Shown here: positions 1-7,261 of the stretch, piece by piece
Position numbering within the stretch: the stretch's first letter is position 1
How the letters are laid out: the number at the start of each line of letters is the position of its first letter
Source: UMGS172 sp045649545
Lineage (GTDB): Bacteria; Bacillota; Clostridia; Oscillospirales; Acutalibacteraceae
Direction of reading: 5' to 3'
Assembly (NCBI GenBank): GCA_045649545.1
Contig: JAZRQE010000035.1
Location: 1 to 28,315, forward strand
Length of the DNA: 28,315 bases
The notes under the pieces: model-generated
The model's input: the letters and a program-made list of their open reading frames with translations, nothing else
Database searches by the model: none
What the model was told of the DNA's origin: nothing
Program-made: the position numbers and the translations under genes

Positions 1-29
1 TCTTGACAAATTAGTTAAATACAAAAGGG

Positions 30-51
30 CGGTTGGGGTAAAACCCAACCG
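30..51. terminator. Short GC-rich hairpin, possible terminator of an upstream gene
   Basis: An 8-bp perfect stem (30-37 with 44-51) closes a 6-nt loop. The plus-strand side is followed by only a weak T-rich stretch, while the minus-strand side runs into TTTTG. No gene is visible to its left within the window, so its role is uncertain. Confidence 0.35.
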
Positions 52-63
52 TTACTCTTTATA

Positions 64-92
64 TTGCAGAAAACACCAAAATATGTTATACT
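64..92 (+). promoter_or_regulatory. Sigma-A-type promoter for the gene at 124
   Basis: A TTGCAG -35 (64-69), 17-bp spacer and TATACT -10 (87-92) are present, with an extended TGT just before the -10. Transcription would start near 99, leaving a short leader that contains the AGGAGGGG ribosome-binding site (111-118). Confidence 0.65.
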
Positions 93-123
93 TATGTTAA
101 CTTAAGATTTAGGAGGGGATTTT

Positions 124-1038
124 GTGAAAAGACTTATTATTTCTGCGGTTGCTATAATTGTATTGTTGTTAATTGGAACTTTACTGTTTTTCTTTATCGA
201 TGATGATAATAATGCAGAGTGTTTTGGTCGGAAAATTGAATTTCCCCAAACGACTGATGTAAACATAGATTCTAACACAAACCTTGTGTACGATATTGAC
301 GAATTGAGTTCACAGCTTCCTAAAAATACAACATATTCTGTTTCATATAATCCCATACTTACCGATTATAAAATAGTATCTCAGTTCGGATTTGATATAG
401 ATAATTATTCTCTGTGGGATGATGGGCGTCGTTCATATTCAGCTGACGGACCGGACAAAGAGAAAAAGTTAACTATTGATAAGTACGGTTGTTTTTCGTA
501 TACAACCGGTGTTGGAAGTACTACTTTCGAAATACCGATAGACGACAAGGAATGTTATAATATAGCCAAAAAATATCTGCAAGAGCAAGGCTTATATAGT
601 AAGAGATTGGGTAAAGATGTATCCTACAATAAAACGGAGTTGTCTAGTCTGTCTGAAGGCAGTAAAATCACTGCGGTCGGTGTAAACTTCTTGGTAGATA
701 ATACATACGGTAATGCTCGTATAATGGTTGAAATTAACGGCAACGGAGAAGTGATTTCTGTTACGAACAGTGTAAGAGAATACAGCGACAGTAAAAAAGT
801 CAAGCTAATATCGGTTAAAGAGGCTATAGAACGCTTTAAAGAAGGAAACGCATTTATAGAGGTGGAAAACCCGTCTTCAAATTTGAAATTTGAAAAAGTA
901 TCGGTAAAATATTGGAGTCAGGAAAGACATGAGGATAATCTTTTTGTTCAGCCGGTATATTGTTTTGAGGGGACCTCAACAACAACCGACGGTAAAACCG
1001 AACCGTTTTCAATAGCGGTACAGGCAAATAGATATTGA
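124..1038 (+). CDS. Membrane-anchored extracytoplasmic protein of unknown function
   Basis: This 304-aa protein starts with GTG, 5 nt after AGGAGGGG. Residues 1-25 are two basic residues followed by a long hydrophobic stretch ending in LLFFFIDDD, which fits an uncleaved signal anchor with the rest outside the cell. The exported part is hydrophilic with only four cysteines (the first at about residue 33), which could form disulfides. The C-terminal third (SVKEAIERFKEG, then a YW pair and QPVYCFEG) vaguely resembles PepSY/YycI-type extracellular regulatory domains, but this is a weak visual likeness and not an assignment. The gene has its own promoter and terminator, so it appears monocistronic. 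I do not recognise the family. Its codons look more AT-rich than those of the housekeeping genes to the right. Confidence 0.75.
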   Translation: MKRLIISAVAIIVLLLIGTLLFFFIDDDNNAECFGRKIEFPQTTDVNIDSNTNLVYDIDELSSQLPKNTTYSVSYNPILTDYKIVSQFGFDIDNYSLWDDGRRSYSADGPDKEKKLTIDKYGCFSYTTGVGSTTFEIPIDDKECYNIAKKYLQEQGLYSKRLGKDVSYNKTELSSLSEGSKITAVGVNFLVDNTYGNARIMVEINGNGEVISVTNSVREYSDSKKVKLISVKEAIERFKEGNAFIEVENPSSNLKFEKVSVKYWSQERHEDNLFVQPVYCFEGTSTTTDGKTEPFSIAVQANRY

Positions 1039-1090
1039 TTTGTAATTGAAGAACGATAGTTTTAGGCATAAAATATAAATAAACCTTTTC

Positions 1091-1126
1091 AAAGCGGGTG
1101 GTGAAAACCATCCGCTTTGTTTATAT
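1091..1126 (+). terminator. Intrinsic terminator after the gene at 124-1038
   Basis: An 11-bp stem (1091-1101 with 1108-1118, one G-T pair) closes a TGAAAA loop and is followed by GTTTATAT. It lies 52 bp after the stop codon. Confidence 0.75.
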
Positions 1127-1170
1127 AGGATTGATATAAAATATGGTGTTTTACTGTGGGAAAATAAATA

Positions 1171-1191
1171 TTTACAATTTGTTATTGTAAA
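1171..1191. promoter_or_regulatory. Perfect inverted repeat over the -35 of the cyclophilin operon
   Basis: TTTACAAT (1171-1178), a 5-nt gap and ATTGTAAA (1184-1191) form a perfect 8-bp dyad. Its right arm contains the proposed -35 hexamer. It is AT-rich and lacks a T-run on either side, so a repressor operator is more likely than a terminator. The binding protein is unknown. Confidence 0.45.
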
Positions 1192-1213
1192 ATGCCGTGA
1201 AATTTAGTACAAT
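1185..1213 (+). promoter_or_regulatory. Promoter of the cyclophilin/glycosyltransferase operon
   Basis: TTGTAA (1185-1190), 17 bp, then TACAAT (1208-1213). It is the best sigma-A match in the 1119-1269 gap, and no other promoter of this quality was seen before 5856. Confidence 0.55.
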
Positions 1214-1269
1214 GGTAAATATAAAGATAAAATAGGCTCGTTATGGGCTTTATGAAAGGACTTAAATTT

Positions 1270-1863
1270 ATGAGTTTTAATCAGTTAGACAAGCCGCAAA
1301 GCGGTGAAGTTATTGCAGTAATGCATACAACCTTGGGTGATATTTCAATCCGTCTTTTTGGTGACAAGGTTCCTCGCACCGTTGAAAACTTTGTGACTCA
1401 CGCTAAAAACGGTTATTATGACGGTCTTATTTTCCACCGCGTTATTAAAGATTTTATGATTCAGGGCGGTGACCCGACCGGTACAGGCTGTGGCGGTGAG
1501 AGTATTTACGGCGAAAAGTTCCAAGATGAGTTCCACCCCGAACTTCATAATATCCGCGGTGCATTGTCAATGGCAAATGCTGGCCCTAAGACCAACGGAA
1601 GTCAGTTCTTTATTGTAGAAGCAAGTGAAGTTCCCGACGGTATGTTAGAGCAGATGCGAGGAATGGCTGACCGCGGTTTCCCTGAAAATACCGTTAAGGC
1701 ATACGAGCAGGTTGGCGGTACACCGTGGCTTGATTTCAGACACAGTGTTTTCGGTCAGGTTTTTGACGGAATGGATATCGTTGAAAAAATCGCCTCGGTT
1801 AAAACCAACGGTGCTGACCGTCCGTTAGAGGATGTAAAAATTATTTCCATTGATATTCAATAA
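1270..1863 (+). CDS. ppiB: Cyclophilin-type peptidyl-prolyl cis-trans isomerase, cytoplasmic
   Basis: This enzyme isomerises Xaa-Pro bonds to help protein folding. The 197-aa protein carries the cyclophilin catalytic signature: FHRV with Arg57, FMIQGGDP (Phe62, Met63, Gln65), and MANAGPKTNGSQFFI at 101-115. An insertion at about 117-155 precedes the final HSVFGQVFDGMDIV segment. There is no signal peptide, so it is cytoplasmic. An upstream in-frame ATG at 1243 exists, but AAAGGA at 1255-1260 sits 9 nt before the ATG at 1270, and that start gives the usual cyclophilin N terminus, so I chose 1270. The next gene, 22 nt downstream, encodes a second, exported cyclophilin, so the pair could serve the two sides of the membrane. 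Family assignment is very secure. Confidence 0.95.
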   Translation: MSFNQLDKPQSGEVIAVMHTTLGDISIRLFGDKVPRTVENFVTHAKNGYYDGLIFHRVIKDFMIQGGDPTGTGCGGESIYGEKFQDEFHPELHNIRGALSMANAGPKTNGSQFFIVEASEVPDGMLEQMRGMADRGFPENTVKAYEQVGGTPWLDFRHSVFGQVFDGMDIVEKIASVKTNGADRPLEDVKIISIDIQ

Positions 1864-1885
1864 TAAAGTTTAAGAGGTATCATTT

Positions 1886-2887
1886 ATGAAAAAGTTATTA
1901 GCTCTTTTGTTATGTATATCTTTGGTATTTTGTTTTGCCGGTTGCGGTGGTAAGGAGGATGCCAAGGATAACAGTACAATGGGTAAATTACCTGAAAATC
2001 CTCCCCAGAAGCCCAGCTTTACCGCTGTGGGTGAAAACGGCTCGCGTACTGATAACCCGGTAGGCTTCCAGTTGGAGTTGCCTGAAATCGGCGAAGAAAT
2101 AGCTGTTTTAGAAACAAGTATGGGTAATATGTATATCCGTCTTTTCCCCGAAAGCGCACCGATTACCGTTGCGAACTTTAAGGGATTGGTATCCGCAGGA
2201 TATTATAATGGCATCACCTTTCATAGAGTTGTTAAGGAGTTTGTAATTCAAGGCGGTGACCCTAAGGGAACCGGTGCCGGCGGCACTTCGGTTTGGGGCG
2301 GTGAGTTCGAGGATGAATTCAATGCCAACCTCTTAAATATCCGCGGCTCGCTTTCTATGGCAAATGCGGGTGTTGGTACTAACGGAAGTCAGTTTTTTAT
2401 CAATCAAAATTCCAAGCCGGTTTCCAAAAATTACTTTGATAATTACAGTGTGATTTATAATCAGCTTGAGGCGACAAACGGTGATAATTTGAGAGCTGAG
2501 TATGAACAGTATAAATCACAACTTACTGAGTATGCTGATGCAGAGGCTTATGTTAAGGCTGTAATCGACCGATATATCGTATCGGAAGGTTTGATTTTAA
2601 GCGACTTGGTTTCGGATGAGGCTTGGGAAATTTATAAAAATTGCGGCGGCAATATAAATCTTGACGGTGCATTTAAGGGCGGTTACGGCGGACATTCTGT
2701 TTTCGGTCAGGTGTTTAAGGGTATCAGCGTGCTTGATGCTATTGCAGGGGTACAGGTTAATGCGGAAACTGAAAAGCCGTTGACCGATGTTATGATTAAT
2801 AAAGCATATTTAACCGTTGTTACCGACGAAATTTTAGACGGTGCAGACCCCGTAGTCAATAAAGCTCCCGAGGGAATTGTTCCGTAA
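1886..2887 (+). CDS. Lipoprotein cyclophilin (peptidyl-prolyl isomerase) with a large insertion
   Basis: This is probably an extracytoplasmic, membrane-tethered prolyl isomerase assisting folding of exported proteins. Residues 1-20 form a lipoprotein signal peptide ending in FAGC, with Cys20 as the lipidation site; Phe at -3 is a slightly poor lipobox. A linker of about 45 residues leads into the cyclophilin domain from about 70: FHRVVKEFVIQGGDP contains Arg114, Phe119 and Gln122, followed by MANAGVGTNGSQFFI. The usual catalytic Met is Val120. Between about 175 and 267 there is an insert of roughly 90 mostly charged or helical residues before GGHSVFGQVF. The start ATG follows AAGAGG by 8 nt. 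The gene lies in one operon with the cytoplasmic paralogue and the sugar genes that follow. Confidence 0.92.
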   Translation: MKKLLALLLCISLVFCFAGCGGKEDAKDNSTMGKLPENPPQKPSFTAVGENGSRTDNPVGFQLELPEIGEEIAVLETSMGNMYIRLFPESAPITVANFKGLVSAGYYNGITFHRVVKEFVIQGGDPKGTGAGGTSVWGGEFEDEFNANLLNIRGSLSMANAGVGTNGSQFFINQNSKPVSKNYFDNYSVIYNQLEATNGDNLRAEYEQYKSQLTEYADAEAYVKAVIDRYIVSEGLILSDLVSDEAWEIYKNCGGNINLDGAFKGGYGGHSVFGQVFKGISVLDAIAGVQVNAETEKPLTDVMINKAYLTVVTDEILDGADPVVNKAPEGIVP

Positions 2888-2926
2888 ATTAATATTCAAA
2901 AAGGATAGTTAAAAGGAGACCTTATT

Positions 2927-3805
2927 ATGAAAGGTATTATTCTTGCAGGCGGTTCGGGTACACGCCTTTATCCGCTTACTATGGTTACTTCCAAACAGCT
3001 TTTGCCGGTTTACGATAAGCCAATGATTTATTATCCGCTATCAACGCTGATGCTTGCCGGTATCCGCGATATACTTATAATTTCAACTCCGACCGATTTA
3101 CCCAACTTTGAACGTTTACTCGGTGACGGCTCGGATTACGGAATTAACCTTTCCTATAAAGTACAGCCGTCTCCCGATGGCTTGGCACAGGCATTTTTGA
3201 TAGGCGAGGAGTTTATTGCAGGCGACAGCTGTGCAATGGTTTTGGGTGACAATATTTTCTACGGTCACGGCTTTCCGAAAACTTTAAAGCAGGCGGCTTC
3301 AAAGCAAAACGGTGCAACCGTTTTCGGCTATTATGTTACCGACCCCGAGCGTTTTGGTATTGTTGAGTTTGACGAAAACGGCAAGGCAATTTCTATTGAG
3401 GAAAAGCCTGAGAATCCTAAGTCGAACTACTGCGTAACCGGTCTTTATTTTTACGACAACCGTGTGTGTGAATTTGCAAAAAGGATTAAACCCTCAAAAC
3501 GCGGTGAGTTGGAAATAACCGACCTTAACCGCATGTATTTAGACGAAGGCTCGCTTGATGTTATAACATTAGGCAGAGGCTTTGCTTGGCTTGATACCGG
3601 TACAGTTGATGCTTTAAATGAAGCGGCCGAGTTTGTAAAGGTTGTTGAAAGCCGTCAGTCAGTGAAAATAGCCGCAATTGAGGAAATTGCATACGAAAAC
3701 GGTTGGATTACTAAAGAAAAACTGTTAGAGTCGGCAGCACGTTACGGCAAGTCACCCTACGGTGCTCACCTTAAAAACGCCGCAGACGGAAAGTTTAAAC
3801 ATTAA
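2927..3805 (+). CDS. rfbA: Glucose-1-phosphate thymidylyltransferase
   Basis: RmlA/RfbA joins glucose-1-phosphate and dTTP to make dTDP-glucose, the first step to dTDP-L-rhamnose. The 292-aa length is normal. The nucleotide-binding start MKGIILAGGSGTRLYPLT, the TSKQLLPVYDKPMIYYPLS segment with the catalytic-region Lys, VLGDNIFYGHG and the late AWLDTGTVDAL are all classic for the family. AAAGGAGA lies 7 nt before the ATG. Its stop overlaps the next start by one base (TAATG), which suggests translational coupling to the glycosyltransferase. rmlB, rmlC and rmlD are not in the window, so the later rhamnose steps must be encoded elsewhere if they exist. Confidence 0.96.
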   Translation: MKGIILAGGSGTRLYPLTMVTSKQLLPVYDKPMIYYPLSTLMLAGIRDILIISTPTDLPNFERLLGDGSDYGINLSYKVQPSPDGLAQAFLIGEEFIAGDSCAMVLGDNIFYGHGFPKTLKQAASKQNGATVFGYYVTDPERFGIVEFDENGKAISIEEKPENPKSNYCVTGLYFYDNRVCEFAKRIKPSKRGELEITDLNRMYLDEGSLDVITLGRGFAWLDTGTVDALNEAAEFVKVVESRQSVKIAAIEEIAYENGWITKEKLLESAARYGKSPYGAHLKNAADGKFKH

Positions 3806-4839
3806 TGAAATGCTTAAGTGTAATTCTTTGTGCGTATAATGCGGAATGTTATTTAGAGTCTGCCGCAAGGTCGGTTTTAGACCAAACGTTCAAGGATTTG
3901 GAACTGATTATTGTGAACGACGGCTCGTGTGACGGAACGCTTTCAGTGGCAATGCAATTGGCAACCGATGACCCTCGTGTTACGGTGGTTAATATTGAAA
4001 ACGGCGGACTTGCAAATGCACGAAATGTCGGCTTGAGCAAAGCAACGGGAGAGTATGTCGCATTCTTTGATGCAGATGATACCGTAGACGCTGACTGTTA
4101 TGAAACAATGCTTAAAGCGATTGAACGTGACGGCAGTGACCTTTGTATTGCAGGTTATTATCACGATACTGTTTTAAAAGACGGAACTGTCAGTACCGTT
4201 TTGTTTTTTGAGCCTAATGCAACATATAATACCCGTGAAGAGCTATTCCAAGGACTTATAGGATTAAAGTCAAAATTCATTTTAGATGCGGGTTGGAATA
4301 AGCTTTATCGTAGGTCAGTGATTATAGAAAACAACTTAAAGTTCCCATTGGGCGAGTTGTTTGAGGATACCGCTTTTGTGTTGTCGTTTTTGAAAATATC
4401 CTGCAAAATTACTGTGCTTGACAGATGTTTTTATCATTATATGCAGAGGGCTTCGGGCAGCATTACTAAAGCATATAACCCGCGAAAGATAGGTGACCTT
4501 AAAAAGCGCGCGTTAGAGCTTAAAGAGTTTTGCAAAGAGGCTGACGGTACAGTTCAAAATTTTTGTGACTTGTATTACATAAAAAACGTGTATTCTGCAT
4601 TAGCAAACTCGTTTGACGATAAGAAAATGAGTAAACACGACCGAAATACCCTTATAAAAGCAGAGATTACGGCAGAAGAATTTAAAACTTTTTCCAAAAC
4701 TGCAAAAGGTGTTGGCTTTGGTGATAAACTCACTGTTTTTGTTGCAAAGAAAAATAGCACTTGTTGGCACAAAAGCTATTGTTGGCTAGTGCATTTTATG
4801 AAGACTAAAATGTCTTTGGTTTTTGCTAAAATTAAATAG
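3805..4839 (+). CDS. Family 2 glycosyltransferase (GT-A fold)
   Basis: This 344-aa enzyme probably transfers a sugar from a nucleotide donor during surface polysaccharide or wall glycan synthesis. The N terminus has the GT2 pattern: SVILCAYNAECYLESAARSV at about 5-24, VNDGSCDGT around Asp39, GGLANARNVGL at 68-78 and the metal-binding FFDADDTVD with the DxD-like motif at 89-92. The C-terminal half is variable, as usual, with no clear membrane segment. There is no good ribosome-binding site: the ATG overlaps the rfbA stop, so it is likely read by coupled translation. Donor and acceptor cannot be told from sequence alone; the rfbA neighbour hints at a dTDP-sugar. Confidence 0.88.
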   Translation: MKCLSVILCAYNAECYLESAARSVLDQTFKDLELIIVNDGSCDGTLSVAMQLATDDPRVTVVNIENGGLANARNVGLSKATGEYVAFFDADDTVDADCYETMLKAIERDGSDLCIAGYYHDTVLKDGTVSTVLFFEPNATYNTREELFQGLIGLKSKFILDAGWNKLYRRSVIIENNLKFPLGELFEDTAFVLSFLKISCKITVLDRCFYHYMQRASGSITKAYNPRKIGDLKKRALELKEFCKEADGTVQNFCDLYYIKNVYSALANSFDDKKMSKHDRNTLIKAEITAEEFKTFSKTAKGVGFGDKLTVFVAKKNSTCWHKSYCWLVHFMKTKMSLVFAKIK

Positions 4840-4864
4840 ATTCAATTAAAAGGAGGACGGAGTT

Positions 4865-5833
4865 ATGATTTCGGTAGTGATTGCCACTTATAACGGTGAA
4901 AAATATATCGAAGCACAGCTTCGTTCTGTTTTTATGCAGTCAAAAGCTGTTGACGAGGTGTTGATTTTCGATGACGGCTCAACCGATAAGACGGTTGAAA
5001 TTGTAAAAAAGTTTATTTCCGAAAACGGTTGTAGCGGTTGGAAGTTAATTCAAAATAAAGAAAACAAGGGCTATTGCAAAAACTTTTTAGAGGGCGTAAA
5101 AACAGCAAAGGGGGATATAATTTTCCTTGCTGACCAAGATGATGTTTGGCACTTCGAAAAGGTTGCCGAAATGACCGCTGTTTTGGAAAACAGGGAAGAA
5201 ATCAAGGCACTTTGTTGCAGTTGTGACCTTATAAACGGTGAAAATGAGCCGATTATGGACCCTGGTAACATCGGTGTGCTGTTTTCAAGGAATGACGGCA
5301 GTATAGAAATGTTTTCACCCGAAAAGTTTATTGGTTGCTCGTTTATCAGAGGATGTTCGGTTGTCTTTAAGAGTGAAATATTGCAATTTGTTGAGCCGAT
5401 TGAATTAAAAGGCTTACTTTCACACGATTGGTTGATAACCTTTACTGCGGCTCTAAGAGGTAAGTGTGCGGTACTCAATAAGGTTTTGATGAGCTACCGT
5501 TGTCACGGTGAAAACACTTCGTTTGGTGAACGGAAATACGGGAATACAGCATTGCAAAAAAGAGTTGACGCTTTAAAATTTTCGGTAGAGGGTCATAACT
5601 TTATTTTGAAAAATGCAGATAAATATCCTGCCGATAACAATATAAAGCTAAAACTTCAAAAACAAATCGATTTTGAAAACAAGAGAATTGAGTTTTTAAA
5701 AACCGGTAAGTTTAAGTGTTTTTTTAGGTGTGCTTTTTCTGTTTTAAAATACCGTTGTTATTACGGAAGTGTAGTAAAAGGATTTAAGGTTTTTTTTGGT
5801 GATATTTTATACCGTAAAAGTTCAAAAAAATGA
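4865..5833 (+). CDS. Family 2 glycosyltransferase, rhamnosyltransferase-like
   Basis: This is a 322-aa GT2 enzyme. The motifs are ISVVIATYNGEKYIEAQLRS at 2-21, FDDGSTDKT around Asp36-Asp37, NKGYCKNFLEGV, and FLADQDDVW at 88-95. The DQDDVW form of the DxD motif is common in GT2 enzymes annotated as rhamnosyl- or similar transferases, which would agree with rfbA upstream, but the exact sugar is inference. HDWLITFTAAL and YRCHGENTS further on match the conserved C-terminal part of the same subgroup. AGGAGG at 4851-4856 is 8 nt before the ATG. It is the last gene of the operon, and no clear terminator separates it from the pyr promoter 22 bp later. Confidence 0.88.
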   Translation: MISVVIATYNGEKYIEAQLRSVFMQSKAVDEVLIFDDGSTDKTVEIVKKFISENGCSGWKLIQNKENKGYCKNFLEGVKTAKGDIIFLADQDDVWHFEKVAEMTAVLENREEIKALCCSCDLINGENEPIMDPGNIGVLFSRNDGSIEMFSPEKFIGCSFIRGCSVVFKSEILQFVEPIELKGLLSHDWLITFTAALRGKCAVLNKVLMSYRCHGENTSFGERKYGNTALQKRVDALKFSVEGHNFILKNADKYPADNNIKLKLQKQIDFENKRIEFLKTGKFKCFFRCAFSVLKYRCYYGSVVKGFKVFFGDILYRKSSKK

Positions 5834-5855
5834 TGTGATTTACCCCAAAATTTCC

Positions 5856-5884
5856 TTGACAAAGGATACTGCTTGTGGTATCAT
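5856..5884 (+). promoter_or_regulatory. Promoter of the pyrimidine operon
   Basis: TTGACA (5856-5861), 17 bp, TATCAT (5879-5884), with TGG immediately before the -10. The predicted start near 5891 places the first leader hairpin (from 5894) at the very 5' end of the RNA. Confidence 0.8.
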
Positions 5885-5893
5885 AATGAAAAT

Positions 5894-5990
5894 AAATCTT
5901 TGAGGCCTCAAGGTCGGTAAGATTTTTGAAATTTAGCCGTTTTTCGGACGTGATTTTCAAGCCTTGCCGTCGTGGTGAGGCTTTTATTTA
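5894..5990 (+). promoter_or_regulatory. PyrR-type transcription attenuator in the pyr leader
   Basis: Three mutually exclusive structures can be drawn. The anti-antiterminator pairs AAATCTT (5894-5900) with AAGATTT (5919-5925), with an inner GGCC/GGTC stem (5904-5907, 5912-5915), a TCAA loop and a purine-rich UUUGAGGCC strand like PyrR-binding loops. The antiterminator pairs CGGTAAG (5915-5921) with CTTGCCG (5963-5969) and TTGAAA (5926-5931) with TTTCAA (5955-5960). The terminator pairs 5959-5968 with 5974-5983 (two wobbles), followed by TTATTT. The antiterminator uses the 3' strand of the first hairpin and the 5' strand of the terminator, as in Bacillus pyr leaders where UMP-bound PyrR favours termination. 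Regulation by PyrR is inference; no pyrR gene is in the window. Confidence 0.72.
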
Positions 5991-5999
5991 GGAGTTATA

Positions 6000-7214
6000 A
6001 TGGAAGTTAAGTTTAAAAACTGCTATGACATGAGAACAGGTAAGCTCTCAAAAGCCGATGATTTCGCTATAAACGTTGTCGGTGGCAGTGCCTCTATTTC
6101 CATTTTTGATTGTGTAATTTTTCCGGCTTTTTGTGATGTACACGTACATCTTCGAGAGCCGGGATTTTTTTATAAGGAAACAATTGCTTCAGGAACTAGG
6201 GCTGCGGCAAGGGGAGGATACAGTGATGTGTTCTCAATGCCCAACTTAAATCCCGTACCTGATAGTGTCGAAAACATCAAAAAGCAGATAGAGATTATTG
6301 AGAGTGACGCCAAAATCAATGTTCATCCGTATGCATCAATAACGGTTGCTGAACGCGGTGAGCAGTTGGTTGATATGAATGCGTTAGCACCTTTCTGTGC
6401 CGCATTTTCGGATGACGGAAAAGGTGTGCAGAGTGAAGATATGATGCGTTCTGCAATGGTTAAGGCAAAAGAACTCGGAATGATAATTGCCGCACATTGT
6501 GAGGATAATTCGTTGTTACACGGCGGATATATTCATGACGGTGAGTATGCAAAAAAGAACGGACACAAAGGTATATGCAGTGAAAGTGAATGGGGACCGA
6601 TTGCAAGGGATTTGAAACTTGCAAAGGAAACCGGCTGTAAATATCACGTTTGTCATATTTCAACTAAGGAAAGTGTTGAGCTTATAAGAAAAGCCAAAGC
6701 AGAGGGTGTAGACGTCACCTGTGAAACCGGTCCGCACTACTTGGTGCTTGATGATAGTTGTTTACAGGAAAACGGCAGATTTAAAATGAATCCGCCGTTA
6801 AGAAGCCGCGAGGATAGGCTTGCATTGATTGAAGGCTTAAAAGACGGTACAATTGATATGATTGCTACCGACCATGCACCTCATAGTGCTGAGGAAAAGG
6901 GTAAAGGCTTGGAAAAAAGTGCAATGGGTGTTGTGGGTTTGGAAACAGCCTTTCCTGTGATGTATAAAAACCTTGTTAAAACCGGTATCATCACCTTGGA
7001 AAAGCTTGTTGAACTTATGGCAATTAACCCAAGAAAACGTTTTGGCTTGCCTACAACTAACGACTTTACGGTGTTTGACTTGAATAAAGAGTATATAGTC
7101 AATCCCGATGAGTTTTTAACCAAGGGCAGAAGCACCCCGTTTGAGGGTGATAAAGTGTGTGGTAAATGTGTACTGACCGTTTGCGACGGTAAAGTGGTTT
7201 ACTGCGATAAATAA
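6000..7214 (+). CDS. pyrC: Dihydroorotase
   Basis: PyrC closes carbamoyl-aspartate to dihydroorotate, the third step of UMP synthesis. The 404-aa protein is a type I amidohydrolase: the DVHVHLREPG metal site (His48, His50, Arg52), GGYSDVFSMPNLNPVPD, AAHCEDN, HVCHISTKES, TCETGPHYL, FKMNPPLRS and the late IATDHAPHS with the catalytic Asp. AGGAG (5990-5994) lies 5 nt before the ATG and directly after the terminator T-run, so pyrC translation begins right where the attenuator releases RNA polymerase. It is first in the operon; carB follows after 47 nt, where many Firmicutes would have carA. Confidence 0.96.
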   Translation: MEVKFKNCYDMRTGKLSKADDFAINVVGGSASISIFDCVIFPAFCDVHVHLREPGFFYKETIASGTRAAARGGYSDVFSMPNLNPVPDSVENIKKQIEIIESDAKINVHPYASITVAERGEQLVDMNALAPFCAAFSDDGKGVQSEDMMRSAMVKAKELGMIIAAHCEDNSLLHGGYIHDGEYAKKNGHKGICSESEWGPIARDLKLAKETGCKYHVCHISTKESVELIRKAKAEGVDVTCETGPHYLVLDDSCLQENGRFKMNPPLRSREDRLALIEGLKDGTIDMIATDHAPHSAEEKGKGLEKSAMGVVGLETAFPVMYKNLVKTGIITLEKLVELMAINPRKRFGLPTTNDFTVFDLNKEYIVNPDEFLTKGRSTPFEGDKVCGKCVLTVCDGKVVYCDK

Positions 7215-7261
7215 GTTTGAAATTTTAATTTAAGATAGATAATTCTTTGGAGGAACTAAAA

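Noticed and set aside
3..8. TTGACA at the left edge as a promoter -35
   Set aside because: No -10 lies 16-18 bp downstream; that stretch is the GC-rich hairpin.
1243..1269. Upstream ATG for the first cyclophilin
   Set aside because: The ribosome-binding site AAAGGA lies after this ATG and fits the ATG at 1270.
5950..5991. A 13-codon GTG mini-ORF in the pyr leader ending on the pyrC ribosome-binding site
   Set aside because: No convincing ribosome-binding site; it is fully explained by the terminator hairpin sequence.
7247..7261. TTG start for carB
   Set aside because: It overlaps the GGAGGA site that serves the ATG at 7262, and the protein start then fits the family.
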